Shown: positions 20,868 through 29,873, counted from the first letter of the stretch. The stretch is 64,000 bases of DNA from Orientallactaga sibirica (GCA_036365145.1 JAEOAD010000026.1:992001-1056000), one strand, 5' to 3'. The notes: generated by a model not told the origin, from the sequence alone. Program-made: numbers and translations.

Positions 20868-21014
20868 CCTTTTTTTTTGAGGTAGGGTTTTGCTATAGCC
20901 CAGGCTGACCTGGAATTCACTATGTAGTCTTTGGTTGGCCTCGAACTTGTGGCAAGCTTCCTACCTCTGCCTCCCAAGTGCTGGGATTAAAGGCGTGTGC
21001 CACTATGCCCGGCC
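20868..21014 (-). mobile_element. B1-like SINE
   Basis: Complete reverse copy adjoining the B2-like one. Confidence 0.92.
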
Positions 21015-21049
21015 TACATTTCATCTTTTTCTTTTTTGGTTGTTTCTTT

Positions 21050-21262
21050 TTTAAAAAAATATTTTATTTCTTTATTTATTTGAGAGAGAGGGGAGGGAGG
21101 GAGGGAGAGAATGGGCATGCTAGCGCCTCTAGCTACTGCAAATGAACTCCAGATGAATGCATCCCCTTGTGCATCTGGCTTACGTGGGTCCTGGAGAGTT
21201 GAACCAGAGTCCTTAGGCTTCGCAGGCAAATGTCTTAACCGCTAAGCCATTTCCCCAGTCCC
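21050..21262 (-). mobile_element. B2-like tRNA-SINE
   Basis: Complete reverse copy with (GGGA)n. Confidence 0.92.
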
Positions 21263-21288
21263 ATTTTATCTTTTTGTTGTTGCTTCTT

Positions 21289-21441
21289 TTTTTTTTTTTT
21301 TTTTTGAGGTAGGACTTCACTCTGGTTCAGGCTGACTTGGAATTAACTATGTAGTCTCAGGGTGGCCTTGAACTCACAAAGATCCTCCTACCTCTGCCTC
21401 CCGAGTGCTGGGATTAAAGGCGCGTGCCACCACGCCCGGCT
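21289..21441 (-). mobile_element. B1-like SINE
   Basis: Complete reverse copy. Confidence 0.92.
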
Positions 21442-21446
21442 TCGCT

Positions 21447-21557
21447 GTTGCTTCTTTAGTCAGGGCTTCACTCTGTAGCACAGGCTGGCCTGGAACTCAC
21501 TACATAGCCCAAGCTTTGCAAGCAGCCCCTTTAACCACTGAGCCATCTCCCCAGCCT
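21447..21557 (-). mobile_element. B1 tail fragment joined to B2-like head fragment
   Basis: 'cagggcttcactctgtagca' (B1) passes without spacer into 'tttgcaagcagcccctttaa' (B2-like). Confidence 0.75.
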
Positions 21558-21577
21558 CCTTAGTATTGTTGTTGTTG

Positions 21578-21732
21578 TTATTTTTTTTTTTTTTTTGAGG
21601 TAAGGTCTCACTGTAGCCCAGGCTGACCTGGAATTCACTGTGTAGTCTCAGGGTGGCATCAAACTCAGAGCAATCCACCTACTCTGCCTCCCGAGTGCTG
21701 GGATTAAAGATGTGCATCACCGTGCCCAGCTT
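21578..21732 (-). mobile_element. B1-like SINE
   Basis: Reverse copy with (GTT)n before the T-run. Confidence 0.92.
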
Positions 21733-21779
21733 CCCAGTGTTATTTTCAATGTAGAGCAAAACTTTAAAAGTCGTCTTTG

Positions 21780-21995
21780 GGGGCTGGAGAGATGGCTTAG
21801 CAGTTAAGGCATTTGCCTGCAAAGCCAAAGGCTCTCTGTTCAATTCTCCAGGACCCACGTAAGACAGATGCACAAGGGGACACATGTATCTGGAGTTTGT
21901 TTGCAGTGGCTGGAGGCCCTGGCACACCCATTCATTCTTTCTCTCTCTGCCTCTTTCTCTCTCATTAAAATAAATAAAAAAACAATATCAAATAA
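21780..21995 (+). mobile_element. B2-like tRNA-SINE
   Basis: Complete forward copy. Confidence 0.92.
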
Positions 21996-22052
21996 ATAAA
22001 ATATATTTTAAAATCCTATTTGGTAGAGGGGGCATATAGAATGTATGTTAAA

Positions 22053-22121
22053 AGTTGGATGCACAAGGTGACGCATGCATCTGGAGTTCGTTTGTAGCGG
22101 CTGGAGGCCCTGATGGGCCCA
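22053..22121 (+). mobile_element. B2-like tRNA-SINE fragment
   Basis: Only the 'gatgcacaaggtgacgcatg' to 'ctggaggccctg' block. Confidence 0.8.
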
Positions 22122-22357
22122 TTATTTATGCCCCCACCCTGCTGGCAAGTAAAGGAAGAACTCACATCAATCTGACTTCCTACACAAGATGGGGTTCCTT
22201 GGCATCCCATCATGGATAGGGGAGGGGCTTATGGGACCCACCGGTTCCTGAGAAGCTACTGGGGTTTGATAGTTGCTGGGTGTGGGAAGTCATGCGCTGG
22301 CGGATAAGCTCCTACATGGAAGTAATCCTAGCTCAATCTCTCTGTGTGTGTATGTGT

Positions 22358-22390
<33 letters not shown>

Positions 22391-22586
22391 GAGGATCACT
22401 GACTAGGAAGAAAAGAGGGTTCAGTAGGTGCGGGATAGGGGAGGGTAGTGGTGGGTGAATATAATTTTGAGGCAGGGTTTTGCTCCATTGCCATGCCGAC
22501 ATGAAAAGTGAGCTATCCTTTCGCCTCAACGTCTGGAGTGGGATTTCTGGCATGAACGACCTCCCTCGGGGGCTGTTCTGAAGTTC
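22122..22586. other. Mostly non-SINE block with (CA)n
   Basis: Holds a (CA)n run at 22357-22384 and a faint B1-like stretch after 22467. No gene recognised. Confidence 0.45.
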
Positions 22587-22721
22587 GCCAGGTGTGGTGG
22601 CGCACGCCTGTAATCCCAGCACTCGGGAGGCAGAGGTAGGAGGATTGCCGTGAGTTCGAGGCCATCCTGAGACTACAGCGTGACTTCCAGGTCAGTCTGT
22701 GCTAGAGTGAGACCCTACCTC

Positions 22722-22753
<32 letters not shown>

Positions 22754-22755
22754 GC
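22587..22755 (+). mobile_element. B1-like SINE
   Basis: Forward copy with (CAAAA)n tail. Confidence 0.92.
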
Positions 22756-22789
22756 TCTCCTCCCCACCTCAACCCCACAGACTGATCTG

Positions 22790-22792
<3 letters not shown>

Positions 22793-22850
<58 letters not shown>
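22793..22850 (+). repeat. (CA)n microsatellite
   Basis: About 29 uninterrupted CA units. Confidence 0.97.
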
Positions 22851-22852
<2 letters not shown>

Positions 22853-22959
22853 TTGCTGGCTCTTAAGCACAGCAAGCTGTTTAGCCTTCTGCAGACCCCC
22901 CACCCCAGTCCTTAGAAAGCCTGGGCCCAAGCCAAGCAAGCATGCAGAAATAGCTCAGA

Positions 22960-23160
22960 GGCTGGAGAGATGGCTTAGCGGTTAAAGCGTTTGCCTGCAA
23001 AGCCAAAGGACCCTGGTTCGGTTCTCCAGCACCCACGTAAGCCAGCTGCATGCATCTGGAGTTCGTTTGCAGTGGCTGGATGCCCTGGCATGCCCATTCT
23101 CCCCCACCCCCGCGCCTCTTTCTCTCGCTCAAATAAATAAATAAAATATGTTTAAAAAAA
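22960..23160 (+). mobile_element. B2-like tRNA-SINE
   Basis: Forward copy lacking 'gatgcacaaggtgg'; it ends just before the CpG island. Confidence 0.92.
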
Positions 23161-23189
23161 AGAAATATCTCAGAGCATCATCTTCGCAG

Positions 23190-23680
23190 CTGAGTGCACC
23201 GCCCCCCACCCACCCCCGACCCTCCCAACAGCGCCGGGCAGACCGTGGGCGTCCCTGAATGGAGTAGCCACATGCATGACCATGTCACCCCTGCACCCCT
23301 GAAGCCCCTCACTTTCTCCGGTGCTGGAGGCAGCCAGCCACAGCTCGGTGGACCCCGGCGCGCGCCAGGCTGAGCTCGGCAAGCGAGGATGCGGTTGCTA
23401 TGGTAACGGCGGGAAATAACAAACTGGGTTCCCCCAGCGGGGCTGACGAAGCCCGAGGGGGAGGAGGAGCCGAGCTTAGCTTAGCGACGCACTGGTCGTC
23501 CCAGGGTCACCGACAAGCTGCGGCGCCCCGCCCCCATCCGAGCCCCGCCCCCATCGCGAACCACGGTAGGTACCACTGAGGCAGGAGCTCCGGGGACCTG
23601 ATCCCTCTCCCGTTGACGCCGGGATGGGGGGGGGGCAAGTGACTCCCACCTGCGCCTCGCCACCGTGCTGCGCTGGCCAG
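23190..23680. promoter_or_regulatory. CpG island with X-box, candidate distal DCDC2 promoter
   Basis: GC- and CpG-rich, SINE-free, with two 'ccccgcccccat' GC-box repeats near 23524-23553 and an RFX X-box. A possible splice donor (ACG|GTAGGT, from 23566) could end a noncoding first exon that joins the acceptor before DCDC2 exon 1 at 26390. The assignment to DCDC2 is an inference; an unrelated divergent transcript is possible. Confidence 0.6.
23394..23407 (-). promoter_or_regulatory. RFX X-box (GTTACC-AT-AGCAAC)
   Basis: Read on the minus strand, this matches the ciliary X-box consensus GTNRCC-N(0-3)-RGYAAC at every position. RFX factors use such sites to drive cilium genes, and DCDC2 is a known RFX-regulated cilium gene. 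It lies 3.05 kb upstream of the DCDC2 start codon in a CpG island. Confidence 0.8.
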
Positions 23681-23776
23681 TTGGGGAGGGCCGGGGATCT
23701 GGACCTAGGTGTCCTCTGTCTCTCCCTCTCTCTAAAATAAAAGATGCATTTTATTTTATTAATTATTATTTTTGAG

Positions 23777-23923
23777 GGTTTTTTTTTGGAGGTAGGGTCT
23801 CGCTCTAGCCCAGGCTGACCTGGAATTCACTATGGAGTCTGGGCGGCCTTGAACTCACAGCGATCTTCCTACCTCTGCCTCCCAAGTGTTGGAATCAAAG
23901 GCGTACGCTACCATATCTGGCTC
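23777..23923 (-). mobile_element. B1-like SINE
   Basis: Reverse copy, moderately diverged. Confidence 0.88.
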
Positions 23924-23929
23924 TATTTT

Positions 23930-24074
23930 CGAGTTTTGAGACAAGATTTTACCGTGCAGCCCACGCTGGCCTGGAACACACTATGTATGTAATCCAGGCT
24001 TTCCCAAATCGGGGGAATCCTCCTGCCTTAGCTTTCCAAATGATGAGATTATAGGTGTATGCTACCACACCTGG
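23930..24074 (-). mobile_element. Old B1-related SINE
   Basis: Diverged reverse copy ('atgagattataggtgtatgc'). Confidence 0.7.
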
Positions 24075-24099
24075 TTTCTCAATGCTTTTTTTTTTCGTT

Positions 24100-24253
24100 T
24101 GTTTGTTTTGTTTTTTCGAGGTAGGGTCTCACTCTGGCTCAGGCTGACCTGGAACTCACACTGTAGTCTCAGGGTGGCCTTGAACTCACGGCGATCCTCC
24201 TACCTCTGCCTCCCCAGTGCTGGGATTAAAGGCATTGGCCACCACGCCCAGCT
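24100..24253 (-). mobile_element. B1-like SINE
   Basis: Near-consensus reverse copy. Confidence 0.92.
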
Positions 24254-24265
24254 TCTCAATGCATT

Positions 24266-24414
24266 TTTTTTTTTTCGAGGTAGGGTCTCACCACTCTGGC
24301 CCAGGCTGACCTTGAATTCACTATGTAGTCTCAGGGTGGCCTCTAACTCACAGCGATCCTCCTACCTCTGCCTCCCAAGTGCTTGGATTAAAGGTGTGTG
24401 CCACCACGCCCGGC
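24266..24414 (-). mobile_element. B1-like SINE
   Basis: Second of two tandem reverse copies; 'tctcaatgcattttt' recurs before and after, a likely target-site duplication. Confidence 0.92.
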
Positions 24415-24435
24415 TCTCAATGCATTTTTAACATT

Positions 24436-24635
24436 TGTTTTTATTTTATTTATTAGAGAGAAAGAGAGAGAGAGAAAAGAGAAAATGGGTGCTCCAGGGT
24501 CTTCAGCCATTGCAAATGAACTCAGGACGCATGTGCCACTATGTGCATCTGGCTTACGCGGGATCTGGGGAATCGAAACTGGGTCCTTAGGCTTTGTAGG
24601 CAAGTGCCTTAACCGCTAAGCCATCTCTCCAGCCC
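24436..24635 (-). mobile_element. B2-like tRNA-SINE
   Basis: Complete reverse copy. Confidence 0.92.
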
Positions 24636-24644
24636 TTCAAAGCA

Positions 24645-24714
24645 TGCCTGCCTGCCTTCCTCCCCCTCTCTCTCTCTCTCTCCCTCTTCTTTCTTTCTTT
24701 CTTCTTTCTTTCTT

Positions 24715-24752
<38 letters not shown>

Positions 24753-24830
24753 CTCTCTTTCCTTCCTTCCTTCCTTTCTTCCCTTCTTTCTTTGTTTCTT
24801 TCTTTCTTTCTCTCTCTCTTTCTTTCTTGG
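24645..24830 (+). repeat. (CT)n/(TTTC)n/(TTCC)n compound microsatellite
   Basis: About 185 bases of nearly pure pyrimidine, tail expansion of the next B1. Confidence 0.95.
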
Positions 24831-24955
24831 TTTCACTCTAGCCCAGGCTGACCTGGAGTTCACTATGTAGTCTTAGGGTGGCCTCGAACTCACGGTGATC
24901 CTTCTACCTGTGCCTCCCAAGTGCTGGGATTAAAGGCATGCACCACCACACCAGC
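24831..24955 (-). mobile_element. B1-like SINE
   Basis: Reverse copy whose A-tail side has been replaced by the pyrimidine tract. Confidence 0.9.
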
Positions 24956-24959
24956 TCAA

Positions 24960-25148
24960 AAATTCTTATTAGAGAGAGAGAGAATGAATATGAACGAATG
25001 GGTGTGTGCCAGGGCTTCCTGCTGCTCCAAAGGAACTCCAGAAGCAAGTACCACCTTACACAGCTGGCTGTACGTGGGTGCTAGAGAATTGAACCTGGGT
25101 CATCAGGCTTTGCAAGCAACTTTAGCCACTGAGCCATCTCTTCAGCCC
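24960..25148 (-). mobile_element. B2-like tRNA-SINE
   Basis: Older reverse copy. Confidence 0.82.
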
Positions 25149-25183
25149 CCTCAATGCATTTTAAAAGTAAGAAAAATCTGGAG

Positions 25184-25366
25184 AGCTGGGCGTGGTGGCG
25201 CACGCCTTTAACCCCAGCATTTGGGAGGCAGAGGTAGGAGGATCACTGTGAGTTCGAGGCCACCCTGAGACTACAAAGTTAATTCCAGGTCAGCCTGGGT
25301 TAGAGCGAGACCCTACCTCGAAAAACCAAAAATAAATAAAATAAAATAAAATAAAATAAAATAAAA
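25184..25366 (+). mobile_element. B1-like SINE
   Basis: Forward copy with (AAAAT)n tail. Confidence 0.92.
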
Positions 25367-25414
25367 ATCTGGGAAACCAACTCCAGCCAAGTTCTGAATT
25401 GCTTCTTCTTTTTT

Positions 25415-25603
25415 AATTTTAATTTAATCAATTTATTTATTTATGAGAGAGAGAGAGAGAGAATGGGTGCACCAGGGCCTCTGGCCAATGCAAATGAGCT
25501 CTAGATGTATGTGCCTGAGCTGGCTTATGTGGGTTCTGAGGAATCAAACCTGGGTTTTTAGGGTCGCAGGCAAGCGCCTTAACCGCTAAGCCATTTCTCT
25601 AGC
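25415..25603 (-). mobile_element. B2-like tRNA-SINE
   Basis: Reverse copy with an internal deletion at 'gtatgtgcctgagctggc'. Confidence 0.88.
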
Positions 25604-25621
25604 CCCACCCCCTTTAAAAAT

Positions 25622-25735
25622 TTTTGTTTTTTGAGGTAGGGTCTCACTCTAGCCCAGGGTGACTTAGCTTTCACTCCTTAGTCCCAGGCTGGCCTCAAAC
25701 TCCCACAGCGACCCTCCCACCACCTCTACCTCCTG
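25622..25735 (-). mobile_element. B1-like SINE, truncated
   Basis: Reverse copy losing the head after 'ctctacctcctgaatt'. Confidence 0.85.
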
Positions 25736-25813
25736 AATTGCTTTTTTTTTTTGGGAGGGGAGTTGTGGGGGAGTAAAGATGAGATGGAGGTGTGAGGGTG
25801 CCAAGAGTAGGAT

Positions 25814-25976
25814 AGGGGCTGGGGAAATGGCTTAGCGGTTAAGGCGTTTTGCCTGTGAAGCTTAAGGACCCTGGTTCAATCCCCAGGACCCACTGTAAAC
25901 CAGATGCATGCCTCTGGAATTCGTTTGCAGTGTGCACCTATTCTCCTCTCTCTCAAATAAATAGAAAATTAAAAAA
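25814..25976 (+). mobile_element. B2-like tRNA-SINE
   Basis: Forward copy, shortened around the 'tggctggaggccctgg' block. Confidence 0.88.
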
Positions 25977-25978
25977 AA

Positions 25979-26050
25979 TTAATTCCAGGTCAGCTTGGAC
26001 TAAAGTGAAACCCTACCTCGGAAAGACCAAAAAAATAATAATAATAATAG
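25979..26050 (+). mobile_element. B1-like SINE 3' fragment
   Basis: Begins 'taattccaggtcagcttgga'; (AAT)n tail. Confidence 0.8.
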
Positions 26051-26147
26051 GGTAGGGATGGAAAGAAAAGAAAAGATGTTTGGAAACAGACGGGAGAGGC
26101 TGAGTGATATGTGCGCGTCCTTTCCGGTCTCAGCACGGGGCTGGGAT

Positions 26148-26564
26148 TTAAAGGCCGCTCACTGGGGGGGAGAGGGTCGGGGTGGGGAGGGGATGCTCTG
26201 CCGCGCAGCAGGTGAGACAGGTGCGCGCGCACGGCGAGCGCTGATTGGCTGAGCGCGCCCGCGGTGCTGTACTTGAACTGGTACCCGCTCCGGGGGGTTG
26301 GGGCGGGACGGACGTGCCTGGGCTGGGTGGACCCCGGGGCGCGCACGGCTGTCCCCTGCCGGCTCGGCTGAGCTGCGGGTTCGTTTGCAGGAAGCGGTGC
26401 ACGCAGCGCGAGCTGGAGCTGTCGCTGTCCTCCGTCCCGCCGGCAAGATGAGCGGTGCTGGCTCGGGCTCGGGCTCCGGCTACCTGTCGCAGCCCGTGGT
26501 GAAGAGGGTGCTGGTGTTCCGCAACGGGGACCCCTTCTTCACCGGACGCCGCGTCGTCATCCAC
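26148..26564 (-). pseudogene. KAAG1: Antisense KAAG1-like frame, start codon missing
   Basis: On the strand opposite DCDC2 exon 1, a frame reads VDDDAASGEEGVPVAEHQH followed by PLHHGLRQVAG. This aligns with the start of human KAAG1 (kidney-associated antigen 1, also called RU2AS), a small protein made from an antisense transcript of this exon. The human initiator ATG is GTG here (26562-26564), because the DCDC2 His codon opposite is CAC. Similarity fades after about 30 residues and the frame stays open to 26148. The frame is also open upstream to 26774, as expected opposite a conserved coding exon. Whether any protein is made is unknown, and I call it a broken or never-formed KAAG1. Confidence 0.6.
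26391..26447 (+). other. DCDC2 5' UTR segment after a candidate acceptor
   Basis: 'gttcgtttgcag|gaagcgg' is a usable acceptor just upstream of the start codon, which would let a distal noncoding exon splice in. The same stretch may simply be the 5' UTR of an unspliced first exon. Confidence 0.4.
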
Positions 26565-26746
26565 GAGAAGAAGGTGTCCAGCTTCGATCTGTTCCTCAAG
26601 GAGGTGACCGGCGGCGTTCAGGCGCCCTTCGGGGCGGTCAGGAACATCTACACGCCGAGGACTGGACACCGCATCCGGAAGCTGGACCAGATCGAGAGCG
26701 GGGGCAACTACGTGGCTGCAGGCCAGGAAGGCTTCAAGAAACTCAA
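26448..26746 (+). CDS. DCDC2: DCDC2 coding exon 1: N-terminus and first doublecortin domain
   Basis: DCDC2 is a microtubule-binding doublecortin-family protein of the ciliary axoneme and of migrating neurons; in human it is linked to nephronophthisis, sclerosing cholangitis, deafness and, as a candidate, dyslexia. This exon gives 99 residues plus two bases. It opens MSGAGSGSGSGYLSQPVVK and continues through the DCX-type motifs RNGDPFFTGRRVVIHEKKV, FDLFLKEVT, GAVRNIYTPRTGHRI and LDQIESGGNYVA. The first DCX domain covers about residues 17-100. The ATG context is good (A at -3). The donor is ideal (CTCAA|GTGAGT). Residues 4-10 form a short Gly-Ser repeat that I do not recall from human DCDC2. 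Mature protein in human is about 476 residues; the exons here cover the first 255. Confidence 0.97.
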
Positions 26747-26779
26747 GTGAGTCCTCGGGGATGCCAAGACACATGGCCC

Positions 26780-26940
26780 AGGCCTGGGGTTCAAGGCGCT
26801 TCCTCCCAGAGCGTATTGCAGTGGCCTGGGTTCAAGTCCCCAGTAACTCACGTGAAGGTAGACGCACCAGAGTGGTGCATGATGTTTGTTTTAGCAGCAG
26901 CCCGTTCTGCCCACTCACAAATAAATAAAAACATTTTTAA
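26780..26940 (+). mobile_element. Diverged B2-like tRNA-SINE
   Basis: Forward copy just after the exon 1 donor; 'ggttcaagtccccagtaact' and an AAATAAATAAAA tail identify it. Confidence 0.7.
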
Positions 26941-26949
26941 AAGGAAAGA

Positions 26950-27085
26950 GCCGGGCGTGATGGCGCACGCCTTTAATCCCAGCACTCGGGAGGCAGAGGT
27001 AGGAGGATCGTCGAGAGTTCGAGGCCACCCTGAGACTACAGAGTGAATTCCAGGTCAGCCTGGGCCAGAGTGAAAAAAAAAAAAA
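26950..27085 (+). mobile_element. B1-like SINE
   Basis: Forward copy followed by a (GAAA)n tract to about 27130. Confidence 0.92.
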
Positions 27086-27197
27086 AGGAAAGAAAGAAAA
27101 AGAAAGAAAGAAAAAAAGAAAGAAAGAGAGAGTTACAGTTAGTTGGAAATTGAGACTTGGTGGGATGGATAATATGGGAAAGATACAATTTCACATC

Positions 27198-27225
27198 ATA
27201 TATGTGTATATATATATATATATAT
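27198..27225 (+). repeat. (TA)n microsatellite
   Basis: Short tract at the tail of a reverse B1. Confidence 0.85.
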
Positions 27226-27367
27226 TTTTTTTGAAGTAATGTCTTGCTCTAGTCTAAACTGACCTGAAATTCACTATGTAGTCTCAGGGTGGCTTAGAAC
27301 CCATGGCGATCCTCCGACCTCTGCCTCCCGACTGTTGGGATTAAAGGTGTGCACCACCACGCCCAGC
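27226..27367 (-). mobile_element. B1-like SINE
   Basis: Reverse copy, moderately diverged. Confidence 0.88.
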
Positions 27368-27371
27368 GATG

Positions 27372-27405
27372 TTTGTTTGTTTGTTTGTTTGTTTGTTTGT
27401 TTGTT
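27372..27405 (+). repeat. (GTTT)n microsatellite
   Basis: Eight or so units. Confidence 0.9.
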
Positions 27406-27409
27406 TTAA

Positions 27410-27955
27410 TGTCTGTATGGATCTATATACTTCAGGTATCACAAAATCCACCTCATTTCAGTGATTTCAAGTATATTCTGGGAGTTGCACCAACCATCAT
27501 GAGTACAAGCTACTTTTAGGCATGTAGATCACTTCCCTGAGGAAACTCACCCCTCCCCACTTCTCCTTCCTCCTGTCACTGAGTCATCACCAGTGTGCAT
27601 TCTCCCTAGGTTGTCCCGTCTACTCATTTCATGTAAATACACTAGTACAACACGTGGCCTATGTCTGGCTTATTTTCTTACCGCACTGCCTCGTTGCATG
27701 TGCAATTAGGCCATTGTTTTCTTGTTGAATAATATTCCTTGGCATAGACATAACAACACACTTTCCTTGTCCACTAAGCAGTTGATCAATACTTGGTCTG
27801 TTTCACTTTGGGTTCTTAGGAACAATGCTGCTGTGAACATTTGTTTACAAGTGTTCATTTCTCTTGGGTATGTCCCTAGGCGTGAACTTGCTGAATCATA
27901 TGGTAAATCTATATCGTATAGTTTTAAAATAGGATATTTTTAATTAAAATTCACC
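27410..27955. mobile_element. Ancient L1 3'-region fragment
   Basis: 'ttgttgaataatattccttg', 'aggaacaatgctgctgtgaa' and 'tctcttgggtatgtccctag' follow the order of the old L1M 3' region found throughout mammals (from memory). Same family as the relic at 3450. Confidence 0.6.
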
Positions 27956-28009
27956 TTGGGCCCCAGGATAGGAAAAAGTAAAAAGTAATTATTACAAATC
28001 TATGCCTGT

Positions 28010-28177
28010 TATTTTTTTTTATTTTTATTTTTTGGTTTTGCGAGGTAGGGTCTCACTCTGGTCCAGGCTGACCTGGAATTCACTATGTAGTCTCAGGGTG
28101 GCCTCGAACTCTCTATGATCCTCCTACCTCTGCCTCCCGAGTTCTGGGATTAAAGGCATGCGCCACCACGCCCGGCT
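28010..28177 (-). mobile_element. B1-like SINE
   Basis: Reverse copy in intron 1. Confidence 0.92.
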
Positions 28178-28365
28178 TGATTTTTTTAAAAATATAAATG
28201 TGTAAAACATTTTCTTACATATCACCAAGGTTCTCAAATCTGATCCTTCCTTGGCCAAGTCTAAGTTGAGTTCTAGGTGTCTCTTCTATGTAATGTGAGT
28301 CATTCCTTTACGAAGGGTGAGGCATATATCTGAATTGATCTTGTCCTTTTCGGAACCGTCCCTTA

Positions 28366-28559
28366 AGTAAAGAGAGAGAGAATAAGAATATACATATGAA
28401 TGAGAATGGGCACACCAGGGCCTCCTGCCACTACAGATGGACTCCACATGAATGCAACACCTTGTGCGTCTGGCTTTATGTGGGTACTGGGGAATCAAAC
28501 CTGGACCATCAGGTTTTGCAAGCTTGTGCCTCTAACCAATAAGCCATCTCTCTAGCCCC
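28366..28559 (-). mobile_element. B2-like tRNA-SINE
   Basis: Reverse copy, older. Confidence 0.86.
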
Positions 28560-28939
28560 TGCATGGTTATTTTTATTTTTAATACACACACGCACGTATG
28601 CATACGCACATGTGCTCACATGTGCACACACACGCGCACACACACACAAGTGGAATTTGCTGTGACAGTATCCATGGTTAGTGTTCCATGCTGACCTGTG
28701 TTCAAGAGACAGTGTTTATGGTGATGATGAGAGATGCCCAGAAGACTTAAGTGCTGAGTATATTTGAAGATTAGTGCTTACATTTGAAGAACAAAGGGAG
28801 CAACTGGAAGAACAAAAGGTGTTGGGGGTCATTTGTGGGCTTTCACGTTGAACTTACGTGTTGTCAGGGAAGGTAGTTTTTTTTTTCAAATAAAAATGAT
28901 CAAATTTCTACTGGAATTTATTCCACTTTGATTTTTTAT
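28560..28939. other. Non-SINE intron 1 block
   Basis: Contains a mixed (CA)/(CG)/(GT) tract at 28585-28650; otherwise nothing recognised. Confidence 0.5.
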
Positions 28940-28971
28940 ATATATATATTTTTATTTTTGGAGAGAGATAC

Positions 28972-29012
<41 letters not shown>

Positions 29013-29222
29013 GAGGGAGAGGAAGACAAAGAGAGATGGGCGCGCCAGCAGTCTCTCAGCTAGTGTGAACGAAATCCAGATGCATGCGCCCCCTTGTGGT
29101 CAAGTGTGGCATTGCGTCCTTGCATCACTTTGCATCTGGCTATACGTGGGACCTGGAGATTGGAACCAGCGTTCTTAGGCTTAGCAGGCAGGCACCTTAA
29201 CCGCTAAGCCATCTCTCCAGCC
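28940..29222 (-). mobile_element. B2-like tRNA-SINE, insert-bearing subtype
   Basis: Reverse copy with the extra 'ttgtggtcaagtgtggcatt' segment and 'cagtctctcagctagtgtga' instead of the usual 'cctctagccactgcaaa'. Confidence 0.9.
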
Positions 29223-29239
29223 CCCACTTTGATTTTTTT

Positions 29240-29452
29240 AAAGATTTATTTTTAATTATTAGAGACACAGAGAAGGGAGAGGGAGAGAGAGAGAATAAGA
29301 ATGGATGCACTAGAGCCTCTAGCCACTGCAAACGAACTCCAGACACATGTGCCACTATGTGCATCTGGCTTACGTGGGACCTGGAGAATCGATCCGGGGT
29401 CCTTAAGCTTCTCAGGCATGCTCCTTAACTGCTAAGCCATCTCTCCAGCCCT
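29240..29452 (-). mobile_element. B2-like tRNA-SINE
   Basis: Complete reverse copy. Confidence 0.92.
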
Positions 29453-29466
29453 CTCTCTGATATTTA

Positions 29467-29677
29467 AAAAAAATTATTTATTTATTTGCAAGCAGAAAAA
29501 GTGAAAGAGGGGGGATAGAGAAAGAGTAGGTGCATCAGGGCCTTGTGCCACCGCAAATGAACTCCAGATGGATGTGTCACTCTATGCACCTGGCTTGACG
29601 CAGGTACTGGGGAATTGAACATGGGCTGTCAGGTTTTGCAAGCAAGCGCCTTTAACTGCTGAGCCATCTCTCCAGGA
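29467..29677 (-). mobile_element. B2-like tRNA-SINE
   Basis: Reverse copy, 'gcaagcagaaaaagtg' subtype. Confidence 0.88.
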
Positions 29678-29726
29678 GCCCCCTCACTTTGATATTTCTA
29701 ATCTTTTTTAAAAAATATATATATTG

Positions 29727-29869
29727 AGCTAGGCGTGGTGGCGCATGCCTTTAATCCCAGCATTCGGGAGGCAGAGGTAGGAGAATTGCTGCCAGTTCAA
29801 GGGCACCCTGAGACTACATAGTGAAGTACAGGTTAGCCTGGGCTAGAGTGAAACCCTGCCTCAGAAATC

Positions 29870-29873
<4 letters not shown>
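29727..29873 (+). mobile_element. B1-like SINE
   Basis: Forward copy that meets a reverse B2-like copy tail to tail through a (TA)n tract. Confidence 0.9.

Larger units (their letters stand above)
26085..26760. promoter_or_regulatory. CpG island spanning the DCDC2 proximal promoter and exon 1
   Basis: Dense CpG with a CCAAT box in reverse (ATTGG, 26244-26248) and a GC-box-like 'ggggcggga' near 26302. No TATA box at an obvious position. Confidence 0.75.

Noticed and set aside
23481..23663. 60-codon minus-strand frame in the second CpG island as a gene
   Set aside because: Short, Arg-rich and compositionally driven; no family recognised.
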